DNA of 19,930 nucleotides from CAYTLQ01 sp964438715. GTDB lineage: Bacteria; Bacteroidota; Ignavibacteria; Ignavibacteriales; Ignavibacteriaceae. The number at the start of each line of letters is the position of its first letter. Position 1 is the stretch's first letter. Shown here piece by piece: positions 7,713 through 16,073 of this stretch. The notes beneath the pieces are model-generated. The model did not search any database. It was not told where the DNA came from and saw only the letters and a program-made list of their open reading frames with translations. Location of the stretch: NCBI GenBank assembly GCA_964438715.1, contig CAYTLQ010000030.1, positions 1 to 19,930 of the forward strand, read 5' to 3'. The position numbers were made by a program, and so were the translations under genes.

Positions 7713-10370
7713 ATGACCGGGCTCTACTCTTTCTTTTCTAATCAAAGAAGAATAAGAATATTAATTGCATTTTTTCTTCTGGCTGTTAATACAAGTACAC
7801 TCGGACAGACAGCAGGAAAGTTAGCCGGAAAAGTAACAGAAGCCGGAGGGGATGGTTTAATAGGGGCGAACATAATTGTTGTAGAAACAAAACAAGGAGC
7901 AACAACGGATAATGAGGGCTATTACTCAATTATAAATTTAAAGCCAGGTGTTTATACAATTCGGGTAGGGTATATCGGTTACCAAACCAAAATAATTGAA
8001 AAAGTACGCATATCCTCAGATCAAACAAAAACATTGGATGTAGAGCTTATACCGCAGACAATTCAAGGTGACGAAGTAATTGTTACAGCCAAAAAACCAC
8101 TTGTTGAATTTAACCAGACAAGCTCGGTCTCTTCAATTAATAAGGACGAAATTAAAAACTTACCGCTTCAAACTCTGAACGATATTGTTAATCTTCAGGC
8201 AGGTGTTATTGACGGCCATTTCAGAGGAGGTCGTATCGGTGAAGTTCAGTATCAGGTAGATGGAGTAACGGTGAATAATCCTTTTAATAATGCGTCTTCA
8301 CTTGAGTTAGACAGGTCGGTATTGGAAGAAGTTCAGGTTATCAGTGGTACATTTGATGCAAAGTATGGTCAGGCGATGTCGGGTGTTGTAAATGCAGTGC
8401 TGAAATCGGGCAGTGACAAATTTGAATGGTCGGGAGAAATTTATCTTGGGGATTATTATACAACCGATACAAGAAGGTATCCGCAAAATAATAGCTTTAA
8501 TCCTCTTACAATCAGAAATTTTCAATTAACATTTAGTGGTCCTACCGGTTTACCACAGACAACTTTTTTTGTCAGCGGAAGACAGTATAGTAATAACGGC
8601 TATTTATTTGGTGAAAGAAGATTTGTTCCAACTGACAGAAGCAATTTTCAGAATAAAATCTTTAACGGAACCGGAGACAAAAAGATTGTTCCGATGTCAA
8701 CCACCTATGAATATAATGGACAGGCAAAAATTACAAATCGCTCTCTGGAAAATTTTGAATTTAGTTATCAGGCAACTTACAATTGGGCAAAACGCTACTA
8801 TTACAATCATTCTCTTCGTTTTAATCCTGATGGCTCCAGTCCTAAAAGAACATTCTCTCTGACGCATGGTTTAACACTTACTCATACGATTTCAAAAGAT
8901 ATGTTTTACAGGTTAAACCTTCGTCAAAACAGTTTTGCATACAAAGATTACTATTACGAGAGCGTATATGACCCCGGTTATCTTGCGGCGGGTGAATTTA
9001 AAGGTGACGCAAATTATGAAAACGGCGCCATTGTACAGGGAATTGATTTGGGCAGATATAAACAGGAGACAAATGCATACATCGCTAAACTCGATTTTAC
9101 ATGGCAAATGACAAGAAGAGACTTTGTTGAGTCGGGAGCTGAATTTCAATATTCAAAGATTTCATTCGGAGCACCGGGATTTTTTGTTACTACTACAGTA
9201 AATGGTCAGCAAGTTTTACTACCGCGTGAAAACTGGCCAAGAGTTCCCGGGTATCAAAGTTATCATCCAAGACAATTTGCGGCATATCTTCAGGATAGAA
9301 TTGAATTGGGGGACTTAGTTGTCAGAGGCGGTATTCGTTATGAAATGTTCGATGCAAAGAGTTATATTCCCGGTGATTTGCAGAATCCGGCAAATACTAT
9401 TGCCGGGGCTCCTGTAAGCGCTCCAAAACGCACCTCCATTAAATCTGCATTAGCTCCCCGATTGGGACTGAGCTTTCCACTAACGGCAACCTCCGCAGTA
9501 TATTTTTCGTATGGCCATTTTTATCAGTTGCCGGGACTCGGATTACTCTATGACAATGCAGATTATTCATTACTTGACCAGCTTCAGGCAGGAGGAATCA
9601 GCTATGGAGTTATGGGTAACCCCGATCTTAATCCGGAAAAAACTGTTCAGTATGAATTTGGTTTAAAACAATCATTCGGAGAAATTTTCGGTTCAGAACT
9701 GACTTTCTTCTATAAAGATATTCGCGACTTGCTGGGTGTGGAATTTGTTGGAACATATTCCGCCGCAGAATATGCCCGATTTACGAATGTGGACTTTGGA
9801 AGTGTTTACGGAGTAACGGTTTCATTATCGCAAAGAGAGTTTAGCAATTTTTCCTCGTCATTTGACTACACACTGCAATTTGCAAAGGGAAATTCCAGTG
9901 ATCCGCGTGAATCAGCCTCAAGAGCGGCTTCAGGCAAAGACCCGCGTCCAAGATATATTCCGTTTAGCTGGGATCAAAGACACACTTTAAATACTACGCT
10001 TGTGTATTATGTTCCAAATGATTACTCAGTAAGTGCAATATTCAGATTTGGAAGCGGACAACCATACACACCTGAAATAGGGTATGGATTCGGCGCTGAC
10101 CTCGAAACAAACTCAGGCTCGAAAAAGTCTTTTGTGTTGCTTGATTTGCGAGCGGAAAAATATTTTGATTTCGGACCCGCCAACTTTAGTGTATTTCTGA
10201 GATTGTTTAATGTGTTGGGGACGCATTTTGTAAATGGATTTGTGTTTAATAATACCGGAAGCCCTGATTATACTCTTAATCCGGCAGTTGCATTGGCTAC
10301 CTTGAGCGATCCGTCGAGATTTTATTCGCCGCGAAGAATAGAATTCGGAATTTCATTCAGAAGTTTGTAA
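7713..10370 (+). CDS. TonB-dependent outer-membrane receptor with CarboxypepD_reg-like domain
   Basis: This 885-aa outer-membrane barrel would import ligand using TonB energy. In order there is a signal peptide (about 1-31, ending LGQ), a CarboxypepD_reg-like beta-sandwich (about 36-113, with GLIGANIIVVETKQGATTDNEGYYSI), a TonB-box-like stretch DEVIVTA (120-126), a plug domain (about 135-240, with GGRIGEVQYQVDGVTVNNPF and the YGQAMSGVVN motif) and the barrel to the C-terminus. AAGGAG at 7701-7706 is a good ribosome binding site. It is about 100-200 aa shorter than typical SusC proteins, and no SusD gene follows. The next gene instead encodes a 1082-aa exported protein 10 nt downstream, followed by a PorV-like gene. 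Cluster context suggests it imports a beta-glucan or its fragments, but the ligand cannot be deduced from the sequence. Confidence 0.93.
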   Translation: MTGLYSFFSNQRRIRILIAFFLLAVNTSTLGQTAGKLAGKVTEAGGDGLIGANIIVVETKQGATTDNEGYYSIINLKPGVYTIRVGYIGYQTKIIEKVRISSDQTKTLDVELIPQTIQGDEVIVTAKKPLVEFNQTSSVSSINKDEIKNLPLQTLNDIVNLQAGVIDGHFRGGRIGEVQYQVDGVTVNNPFNNASSLELDRSVLEEVQVISGTFDAKYGQAMSGVVNAVLKSGSDKFEWSGEIYLGDYYTTDTRRYPQNNSFNPLTIRNFQLTFSGPTGLPQTTFFVSGRQYSNNGYLFGERRFVPTDRSNFQNKIFNGTGDKKIVPMSTTYEYNGQAKITNRSLENFEFSYQATYNWAKRYYYNHSLRFNPDGSSPKRTFSLTHGLTLTHTISKDMFYRLNLRQNSFAYKDYYYESVYDPGYLAAGEFKGDANYENGAIVQGIDLGRYKQETNAYIAKLDFTWQMTRRDFVESGAEFQYSKISFGAPGFFVTTTVNGQQVLLPRENWPRVPGYQSYHPRQFAAYLQDRIELGDLVVRGGIRYEMFDAKSYIPGDLQNPANTIAGAPVSAPKRTSIKSALAPRLGLSFPLTATSAVYFSYGHFYQLPGLGLLYDNADYSLLDQLQAGGISYGVMGNPDLNPEKTVQYEFGLKQSFGEIFGSELTFFYKDIRDLLGVEFVGTYSAAEYARFTNVDFGSVYGVTVSLSQREFSNFSSSFDYTLQFAKGNSSDPRESASRAASGKDPRPRYIPFSWDQRHTLNTTLVYYVPNDYSVSAIFRFGSGQPYTPEIGYGFGADLETNSGSKKSFVLLDLRAEKYFDFGPANFSVFLRLFNVLGTHFVNGFVFNNTGSPDYTLNPAVALATLSDPSRFYSPRRIEFGISFRSL

Positions 10371-10380
10371 GAGGCAGATA

Positions 10381-13300
10381 ATGAAAAAACAATCTCACTA
10401 CATAATAAAAATATTTATTACAGCCCTTATCATTTCTTCCTTAGGTATAGTAAACGCTCAGGTAATACCTGATTCGTTAAGAGGAAGAATTGATGCAGAG
10501 AGACAGGGTCTGCATGATGCAAATAAACTACGCACCATGTTTTATAATTTTGGTATGGTAGGCGACTATCCTCCCGATCCACTGCGGGTTGATTATAGCA
10601 TTTTTCATTCGGTGGAAGTACCAAAAGGAAGCGGAGAGAATTATAGTGATGGAACTACTCCCTTTGTACTCTCAAAAGTTACTCAAACAACAGGTTCACC
10701 TGCCTATATAATGGAAACCGGATATCGGGAAAGACAAGGTGTAAGTCCAATTACAAATAAAACAATGCGTTTTGAACCCCGACCCGGATATTTTCAGAGT
10801 GACCCGAATATTAACAAGGGACGCTCGGTAGCAATTAGCAACGACCCACGCACATGGCCTGATAAATGGATAGATAAACTTACTGATCCGGATGATCCGG
10901 GTTGGAGTAATGCATGGAATGGTTATTTCGGAAAGGCGCCCAAGGCAGATCAGGAAAGTTTTGTTGTTTATGATGATAACTTTTATGATGCATGGAGTTA
11001 TTATCCTGATGCAAGAGACAATACCCGCAGAGGTCTAGGGTTAAGAATTGAACAGCGGGGCTTTCAATGGGCAAATCCGCAAGCAGGGAATGTTATTTTT
11101 TTCCATTACGATATAACAAATGAATCTACCACAAATTATAATGATAACATAATCTTCGGCTTATATATGGATTCCGGAGTAGGCGGCTCAGGTGTAGGAC
11201 AAGATGGTATAGCCGAATCAGATGATGATAACGCCTTCTTTGATAAATCAACAGGTTTGAACCTTGTTTATACCTGGGATAAGTTTGGTCACGGCGTGCA
11301 GGGGAATACCGGTTACCTGGGATATTCGTATCTCGAGACTCCGGGAAACCCTTTTGATGCGAAAGATAATGATGATGATGGTATATTAAACGAAAAGAGA
11401 GATGGCGGCACAGGCATTAAAATTGAAGGCAAAGAAAATATCAGAAATTATGTTTTAGCAAACTACGATTATAATAAATTCAAAGAATTTCATGGTTTGC
11501 TTGAAAACAGACCTGCCTATATTGCGGGTGTCTGGTGGACAGGAGATGAGGACCTTGACTGGATTGCAGAATTTGATGATACCGGTGCCGACGGAATTTT
11601 CGGCACGAACGATACAGGTGAAAAAGATGGCGTTCCAACCGAAGGTGAAACAAATTTCAATAAGACCGATATTGATGAATCAGACCAGATAGGTCTGACA
11701 GGATTTAAAATGAACCGGATAAGAGCAGGTGTTGGTTCACCCTCAACTGCTGTTGATAATATTGTGTTTTTTGATGATGGCAAGGAATGGCCCAAAAGAC
11801 TTTACAATATTTTTACAACTCCCGATAGCGCCTTTGATGTTCCACTTGTGTTGAACTATAATATTGGGTTTCTATTTGCTTCCGGTCCATTTATCCTTGA
11901 ACAGGGAAAGAGAGAAAGATTTAGTTTAGCGCTGAGTTTTGGATGGGATTTGCGGGAATTAAGAACAACCACCAAAGTAGTACAGCAAATTTATAAAGCC
12001 AATTACCAGTTTGCCGTTCCACCTCCAACACCGGTACTTCATGCCTTCGCCGGCGATGGTTATGTTACTTTGACCTGGGATGATGCGGCCGAACGAACAT
12101 ACGATCCGATAACACACACAAATGATTTTGAAGGATATCGGATTTACCGTAGTACCGATCCTACTTTTCTCGATCCACAGGTTATCACTTCGGGATTAGG
12201 CACACAAACTATCGGTAATGGTAAACCGCTTGCACAATTTGATTTGGTTAACGAACATGAAGGCTATTCGAGAACTACTGTGGAGGGAGTAGCTTACTTC
12301 CTCGGCTCTAACACCGGACTTATGCACACCTTTAAAGATACTACCGTTAAAAACGGACAAAGATATTTTTATGCAATTTGTGCTTATGACCATGGTGTTG
12401 ATTCCGTTGAAATTTATCCTTCGGAAAATTCCATTACTGTAAGCCAAACATTACGGGGAGGCACAATTCTTCCTTCCAATGTAGTTGAGGTTTATCCCAA
12501 TGCTCCGGTGCCCGGTTATATACCTGCTGAAGTATCTGATGTACAACGAACAGCAGGATCGGGAGAGGGAGAAATAAAGATTAAAGTTCTTAATCCTGCA
12601 ATGGTTCCCGATAATCATACTTTCAGGATAGAATTTTCTCATCTTTCCGATAGTGTTCGTGCGGAATACTATTCTCTTATAAATGTAACCGAGGGAGATA
12701 CACTATTTACTTATGGAAAGGATCTTTCGGGTTCCGGCTCAGGTCCGGTCGGCAGTGGTCTATTGCCCGTTATTTCTACTCCATCTACTATCTCAATTGA
12801 TTCTGCACAAACAGGATTTGTGAGTGGCAGTGCAACGAATGTAAAATACAAAGCACGGTATTCACCCTCGCTACCTATTACACTTCGACGCCCGGGTTTT
12901 CCTGACGATATAGAGATTGTATTCAGCAATACAATTATTGATACTTCAACGGCATATTTTGGTGCACCGCTCGCGGCAAAACCGGTTAAATTCTCAGTTA
13001 TCGCGAAATCACCTTCAGGTGATAATAAATTAAAATTCCGATTTTATTCTCCTACTAATCTTTCTGCCGATAATTTTACTCTTGCAGATCAGTACATAGA
13101 AGTACTTACAGCACAGGAAAGTACTCCTACAAATCTGAAAGCAACCTGGAAAATAGAATTTGATACAACGGGAATGAGCGGAATACCGGTTATACCACCC
13201 ACCACCGGAGACATTTATCGTATCAAACTCAAACTTCCGTATTCATCAGTTGATAAGTTTGAGTTTACAACAAAGGGCCAAAAAACCGATGAAACGCTCG

Positions 13301-13629
13301 CAAAACAGCAGTTTAAGACAGAACCGTATGTTGTACCGAATCCGTATGTAGGTGCGGCAAGTTTCGAACCACAACGATTTGCGGTATCGGGGAGGGGTGA
13401 AAGAAAAATTGAATTCAGAAATCTTCCTGCCAACAGTATTATACACATATACACATTAAGTGGTGAATTAGTGAAGACTCTTTATCATGATGGTGTAATT
13501 ACCGATGGTACTGTATCGTGGGACTTGCGTAATAGTAGTAACCTTGAAGTTGCTCCCGGCTTATATATTTATCATGTAGATGGTAAACAGGTCGGAGAGT
13601 TTATTGGCAAATTTGCAATAATAAAGTAA
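10381..13629 (+). CDS. large exported protein of unknown function with FnIII-like and T9SS-like C-terminal domains
   Basis: I do not recognise a named family for this 1082-aa protein. It has a signal peptide (about 1-26, ending VNA before QVIP). A large N-terminal region follows (about 27-540), with acidic stretches such as DNDDDGILNE (329-338) and several DDTGADG-like segments that could bind calcium. An FnIII-like domain covers about 547-690 (YVTLTWDDAAERTYD, then FEGYRIYRS). The C-terminal region ends in a beta-sandwich (about 1000-1082, with NPYVG, IHIYTLSGELVKTLYHDG and APGLYIYHV), which looks like a diverged FlgD/T9SS type A sorting domain. No catalytic motif is visible. It starts 10 nt after the TonB receptor stop, with AAGAGG (10369-10374) as ribosome binding site, and precedes a PorV-like gene by 10 nt. 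This tight triplet suggests an outer-membrane partner of the receptor, perhaps doing the job SusD does elsewhere. That role is inference. Confidence 0.75.
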   Translation: MKKQSHYIIKIFITALIISSLGIVNAQVIPDSLRGRIDAERQGLHDANKLRTMFYNFGMVGDYPPDPLRVDYSIFHSVEVPKGSGENYSDGTTPFVLSKVTQTTGSPAYIMETGYRERQGVSPITNKTMRFEPRPGYFQSDPNINKGRSVAISNDPRTWPDKWIDKLTDPDDPGWSNAWNGYFGKAPKADQESFVVYDDNFYDAWSYYPDARDNTRRGLGLRIEQRGFQWANPQAGNVIFFHYDITNESTTNYNDNIIFGLYMDSGVGGSGVGQDGIAESDDDNAFFDKSTGLNLVYTWDKFGHGVQGNTGYLGYSYLETPGNPFDAKDNDDDGILNEKRDGGTGIKIEGKENIRNYVLANYDYNKFKEFHGLLENRPAYIAGVWWTGDEDLDWIAEFDDTGADGIFGTNDTGEKDGVPTEGETNFNKTDIDESDQIGLTGFKMNRIRAGVGSPSTAVDNIVFFDDGKEWPKRLYNIFTTPDSAFDVPLVLNYNIGFLFASGPFILEQGKRERFSLALSFGWDLRELRTTTKVVQQIYKANYQFAVPPPTPVLHAFAGDGYVTLTWDDAAERTYDPITHTNDFEGYRIYRSTDPTFLDPQVITSGLGTQTIGNGKPLAQFDLVNEHEGYSRTTVEGVAYFLGSNTGLMHTFKDTTVKNGQRYFYAICAYDHGVDSVEIYPSENSITVSQTLRGGTILPSNVVEVYPNAPVPGYIPAEVSDVQRTAGSGEGEIKIKVLNPAMVPDNHTFRIEFSHLSDSVRAEYYSLINVTEGDTLFTYGKDLSGSGSGPVGSGLLPVISTPSTISIDSAQTGFVSGSATNVKYKARYSPSLPITLRRPGFPDDIEIVFSNTIIDTSTAYFGAPLAAKPVKFSVIAKSPSGDNKLKFRFYSPTNLSADNFTLADQYIEVLTAQESTPTNLKATWKIEFDTTGMSGIPVIPPTTGDIYRIKLKLPYSSVDKFEFTTKGQKTDETLAKQQFKTEPYVVPNPYVGAASFEPQRFAVSGRGERKIEFRNLPANSIIHIYTLSGELVKTLYHDGVITDGTVSWDLRNSSNLEVAPGLYIYHVDGKQVGEFIGKFAIIK

Positions 13630-13639
13630 TGGTGGTACT

Positions 13640-14656
13640 ATGAGAACTAATGTATTAATAAAGATATTTTTAATAATCCTTTGTGTCACGGGATTAAGTT
13701 TTGCACAAAGTAAAACAGGTACCACAATCGGGCAGTTTCTTAAAATAGAGCCAAGCGCGAGAATTGCGGCACTTGGTAATGCCGGTTCATCCGTCTCGGG
13801 AGAGGCGGCAGGTGTTTTCTTTAATCCTGCAGGATTAGGAAGGCTTCAGGGTGTTTCAATGCAGTTTACTAATAATCAGTGGCTTGCAGATATAATGTAT
13901 AACTATGCGGTTGTTGCTGTTAATTTTGATCAGATGGGAACATTTGCACTACAAATGACATCATTGAACTCCGGTGAAATTGATGTGACTACTGTTGAAC
14001 AGCCGCTTGGAACAGGCGAACGATATACTGTGACGAACTTTGCTCTTGGAATAAGTTACGGTTTAATGCTTACTGACAGGGTGAGTGTTGGTGCAACGGT
14101 CAATTACATTAATGAGGTAATCTGGCACACAAGTCTTTCTACATTCGGGTTAAACTTCGGTGTTCAGTATGAGGTTTATGAAAACGGTCCCCGTTTTGGC
14201 GCCAGCGTCTCTAACTTTGGACCATCTGCACAATACAGCGGCAGGGATCTTTATATTGATTTCGACTTTGATCCGAAAAAATATGGCGATAACGATAAAC
14301 TTCCCTCAGAACTTCGAACAGAAGAGTATTCCTTACCGACAACTTTCCGTGCAGGGGTTGTTTTTCCTCTGAATTTTGATGAACAGTATAAAATGCTGAT
14401 TAGTGCGGATGCTCTTCATCCAAATGATAATGAAGAAAGTATTAACATCGGTGCAGAATTGCAATTATTGCAATCGTTTGCTTTACGAGGCGGCTATCGT
14501 AATTTATTTTTGCCGGACCTCGAAGGTGGTTTGACGCTAGGAGCCGGTGTTCATTTCAGAGTTTTAAGCAGTTATTCTCTGTATTTTGATTACGGATGGT
14601 CGGATTATGGGCGACTTAAAAGCGTGCACCGCATATCATTTGCTTTAAATTTATAA
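13640..14656 (+). CDS. PorV/PorQ-family outer-membrane beta-barrel protein
   Basis: This 338-aa protein is a predicted outer-membrane barrel of the FadL-like PorV/PorQ group. It has a signal peptide (about 1-22, SFA before QSK). The family signature starts at residue 33 with FLKIEPSARIAALGNAG and continues to the FNPAGLG motif (61-67), followed by alternating beta strands to the end (SVHRISFALNL). In T9SS, PorV shuttles folded cargo from the translocon to the attachment complex, while PorQ acts on the sorting machinery. The genes at 1112 and 5681, and possibly 10381, encode T9SS-type cargo, so an operon copy may be a dedicated shuttle or sorting factor. It could also be one of the many PorV paralogues of unknown role in these phyla. 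It starts 10 nt after the upstream gene, with only a weak ribosome binding site. Confidence 0.85.
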   Translation: MRTNVLIKIFLIILCVTGLSFAQSKTGTTIGQFLKIEPSARIAALGNAGSSVSGEAAGVFFNPAGLGRLQGVSMQFTNNQWLADIMYNYAVVAVNFDQMGTFALQMTSLNSGEIDVTTVEQPLGTGERYTVTNFALGISYGLMLTDRVSVGATVNYINEVIWHTSLSTFGLNFGVQYEVYENGPRFGASVSNFGPSAQYSGRDLYIDFDFDPKKYGDNDKLPSELRTEEYSLPTTFRAGVVFPLNFDEQYKMLISADALHPNDNEESINIGAELQLLQSFALRGGYRNLFLPDLEGGLTLGAGVHFRVLSSYSLYFDYGWSDYGRLKSVHRISFALNL

Positions 14657-14667
14657 CCGATAAATTT

Positions 14668-16068
14668 ATGCATACGAAGCGATATGCTCTCTTACTATTA
14701 TCTTTATTATTTGCATCAGCAGGCATTTACATTTCCTGTTCATCGGAGAAAATAATAAAAGAGAAACCGATACTTCCTGAAGTAAGTGAAGAGAATTTCC
14801 TTGATACCCTTCAGTATTATTCATTTCTCTATTTTGTTAATGAGCTAAACAAAGAGACAGGTTTAGTGAAAGACAGAAGCGCCGATTGGTCTCCCTCTTC
14901 AATTGCGGCAACAGGATTCGGTGTTGCATGCTGGATAGTTGGCGCTGAAAGAGGTTGGATAACCAGAGATGAAGCCATAAAATATGTAGCAAATCTTGCC
15001 AGGTTTCTTCTGAACTCAGACCAAAGTGGAAATGCTAACGCAACAGGGTACAAAGGATTTTATTTTCATTTCCTTAAAATGAACGATGGCAGGAGAGAAT
15101 GGAACAGTGAACTTTCTACTATTGATACCGGATTATTACTTGCCGGATTGCTCACTGCCTACGAATATTTTGACAGAGAGACACCGGAAGAGGAGTTTAT
15201 TCGCTCATCAGTACTTAAAATAAAAGAAAGAATTGAATGGGATTGGATGATTCTTCAAAAAGAGTCTGCAATTTCTCCTGAGCATATTGGTTCAATATCA
15301 ATGGGGTGGACTCCCGAAGGCGGATTTCATAATATGGGCTGGATAGGGTACAACGAAGCGATGATTCTTTATGTGCTGGCGGCAGGGGGAAAATTTAGAG
15401 AAGCAGAAAATTCCTATTCAGTTTGGTTACATAACTATAAATGGCAGGAACCTTATCCCGGGTTAGCACATTTCGTATTTCCACCGCTTTTCGGACATCA
15501 ATATTCTCATATGTTTATTGATACCAGAAATTTATATGATCAAGAAACTGCAAGTATGAACATAGACTATTTTGAGAATACTCGCAGAGCAACTCTTACG
15601 CAACGGTTATACTGTATAGAAAATCCATATCAATGGTTTGGTTATGATTCTTTAACATGGGGAATTACCGCATGCGATGGGCCGGGGGATACATACAACA
15701 ACGGCGATAAGAAATTTTATGGATATGCGGGGAGGGGCAGTAGTGGTCCCGGTTATAATTATTTTGATGATGGAACAATTGCTCCGACAGCAGCCGGAGG
15801 TTCAATTCCGTATGCACCCGAAATTTGTATTCCTGCATTGTACAATATGTTTAAGAAATATGGGCCGGAAGGTTTGTGGGGCAAATATGGATTGAAAGAT
15901 GCTTTTAATCCAACAGTTAACTGGATTGGACCCGATTATATTGGCATAGATCAGGGACCTATTGTTATTCAGATTGAAAATTACCGCACGGGACTAATCT
16001 GGAAATACTTTATGAAAAACAAATTTGTCAGAGATGGTCTGAAACGACTTGATTTTACAAAGAGGTAA
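14668..16068 (+). CDS. glycoamylase-domain lipoprotein, GH144-like putative endo-beta-1,2-glucanase
   Basis: This 466-aa lipoprotein has a signal peptide with a lipobox-like YISC ending at Cys24. One (alpha/alpha)6 domain of the glycoamylase type (Pfam PF10091) fills about residues 38-460. Characteristic blocks are FLDTLQYYSFLYFV near the start, NKETGLVKDRS, ELSTIDTGLLLAG (148-160), GWIGYNEAMILYVL (with Glu230), PPLFGHQYSHMFIDTR (272-287), the DGTIAPTAAGGSIPYAPE block and IDQGPIVIQIENYR (427-440). This family includes the GH144 endo-beta-1,2-glucanases and the related central domain of cyclic beta-1,2-glucan synthase. The expected role is cutting beta-1,2-glucan outside the cytoplasm. After Cys24 the sequence has no run of acidic residues like the known Bacteroidota surface-export signal, so a periplasmic-facing anchor is likely. 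It starts 11 nt after the PorV-like gene. The exact bond cleaved needs biochemical proof. Confidence 0.85.
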   Translation: MHTKRYALLLLSLLFASAGIYISCSSEKIIKEKPILPEVSEENFLDTLQYYSFLYFVNELNKETGLVKDRSADWSPSSIAATGFGVACWIVGAERGWITRDEAIKYVANLARFLLNSDQSGNANATGYKGFYFHFLKMNDGRREWNSELSTIDTGLLLAGLLTAYEYFDRETPEEEFIRSSVLKIKERIEWDWMILQKESAISPEHIGSISMGWTPEGGFHNMGWIGYNEAMILYVLAAGGKFREAENSYSVWLHNYKWQEPYPGLAHFVFPPLFGHQYSHMFIDTRNLYDQETASMNIDYFENTRRATLTQRLYCIENPYQWFGYDSLTWGITACDGPGDTYNNGDKKFYGYAGRGSSGPGYNYFDDGTIAPTAAGGSIPYAPEICIPALYNMFKKYGPEGLWGKYGLKDAFNPTVNWIGPDYIGIDQGPIVIQIENYRTGLIWKYFMKNKFVRDGLKRLDFTKR

Positions 16069-16073
16069 TTACT

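Noticed and set aside
9413..9426. TGTAAGCG half-site-like sequence inside the TonB receptor gene
   Set aside because: Only the left half matches the operator, and it lies deep inside coding sequence with no promoter nearby.
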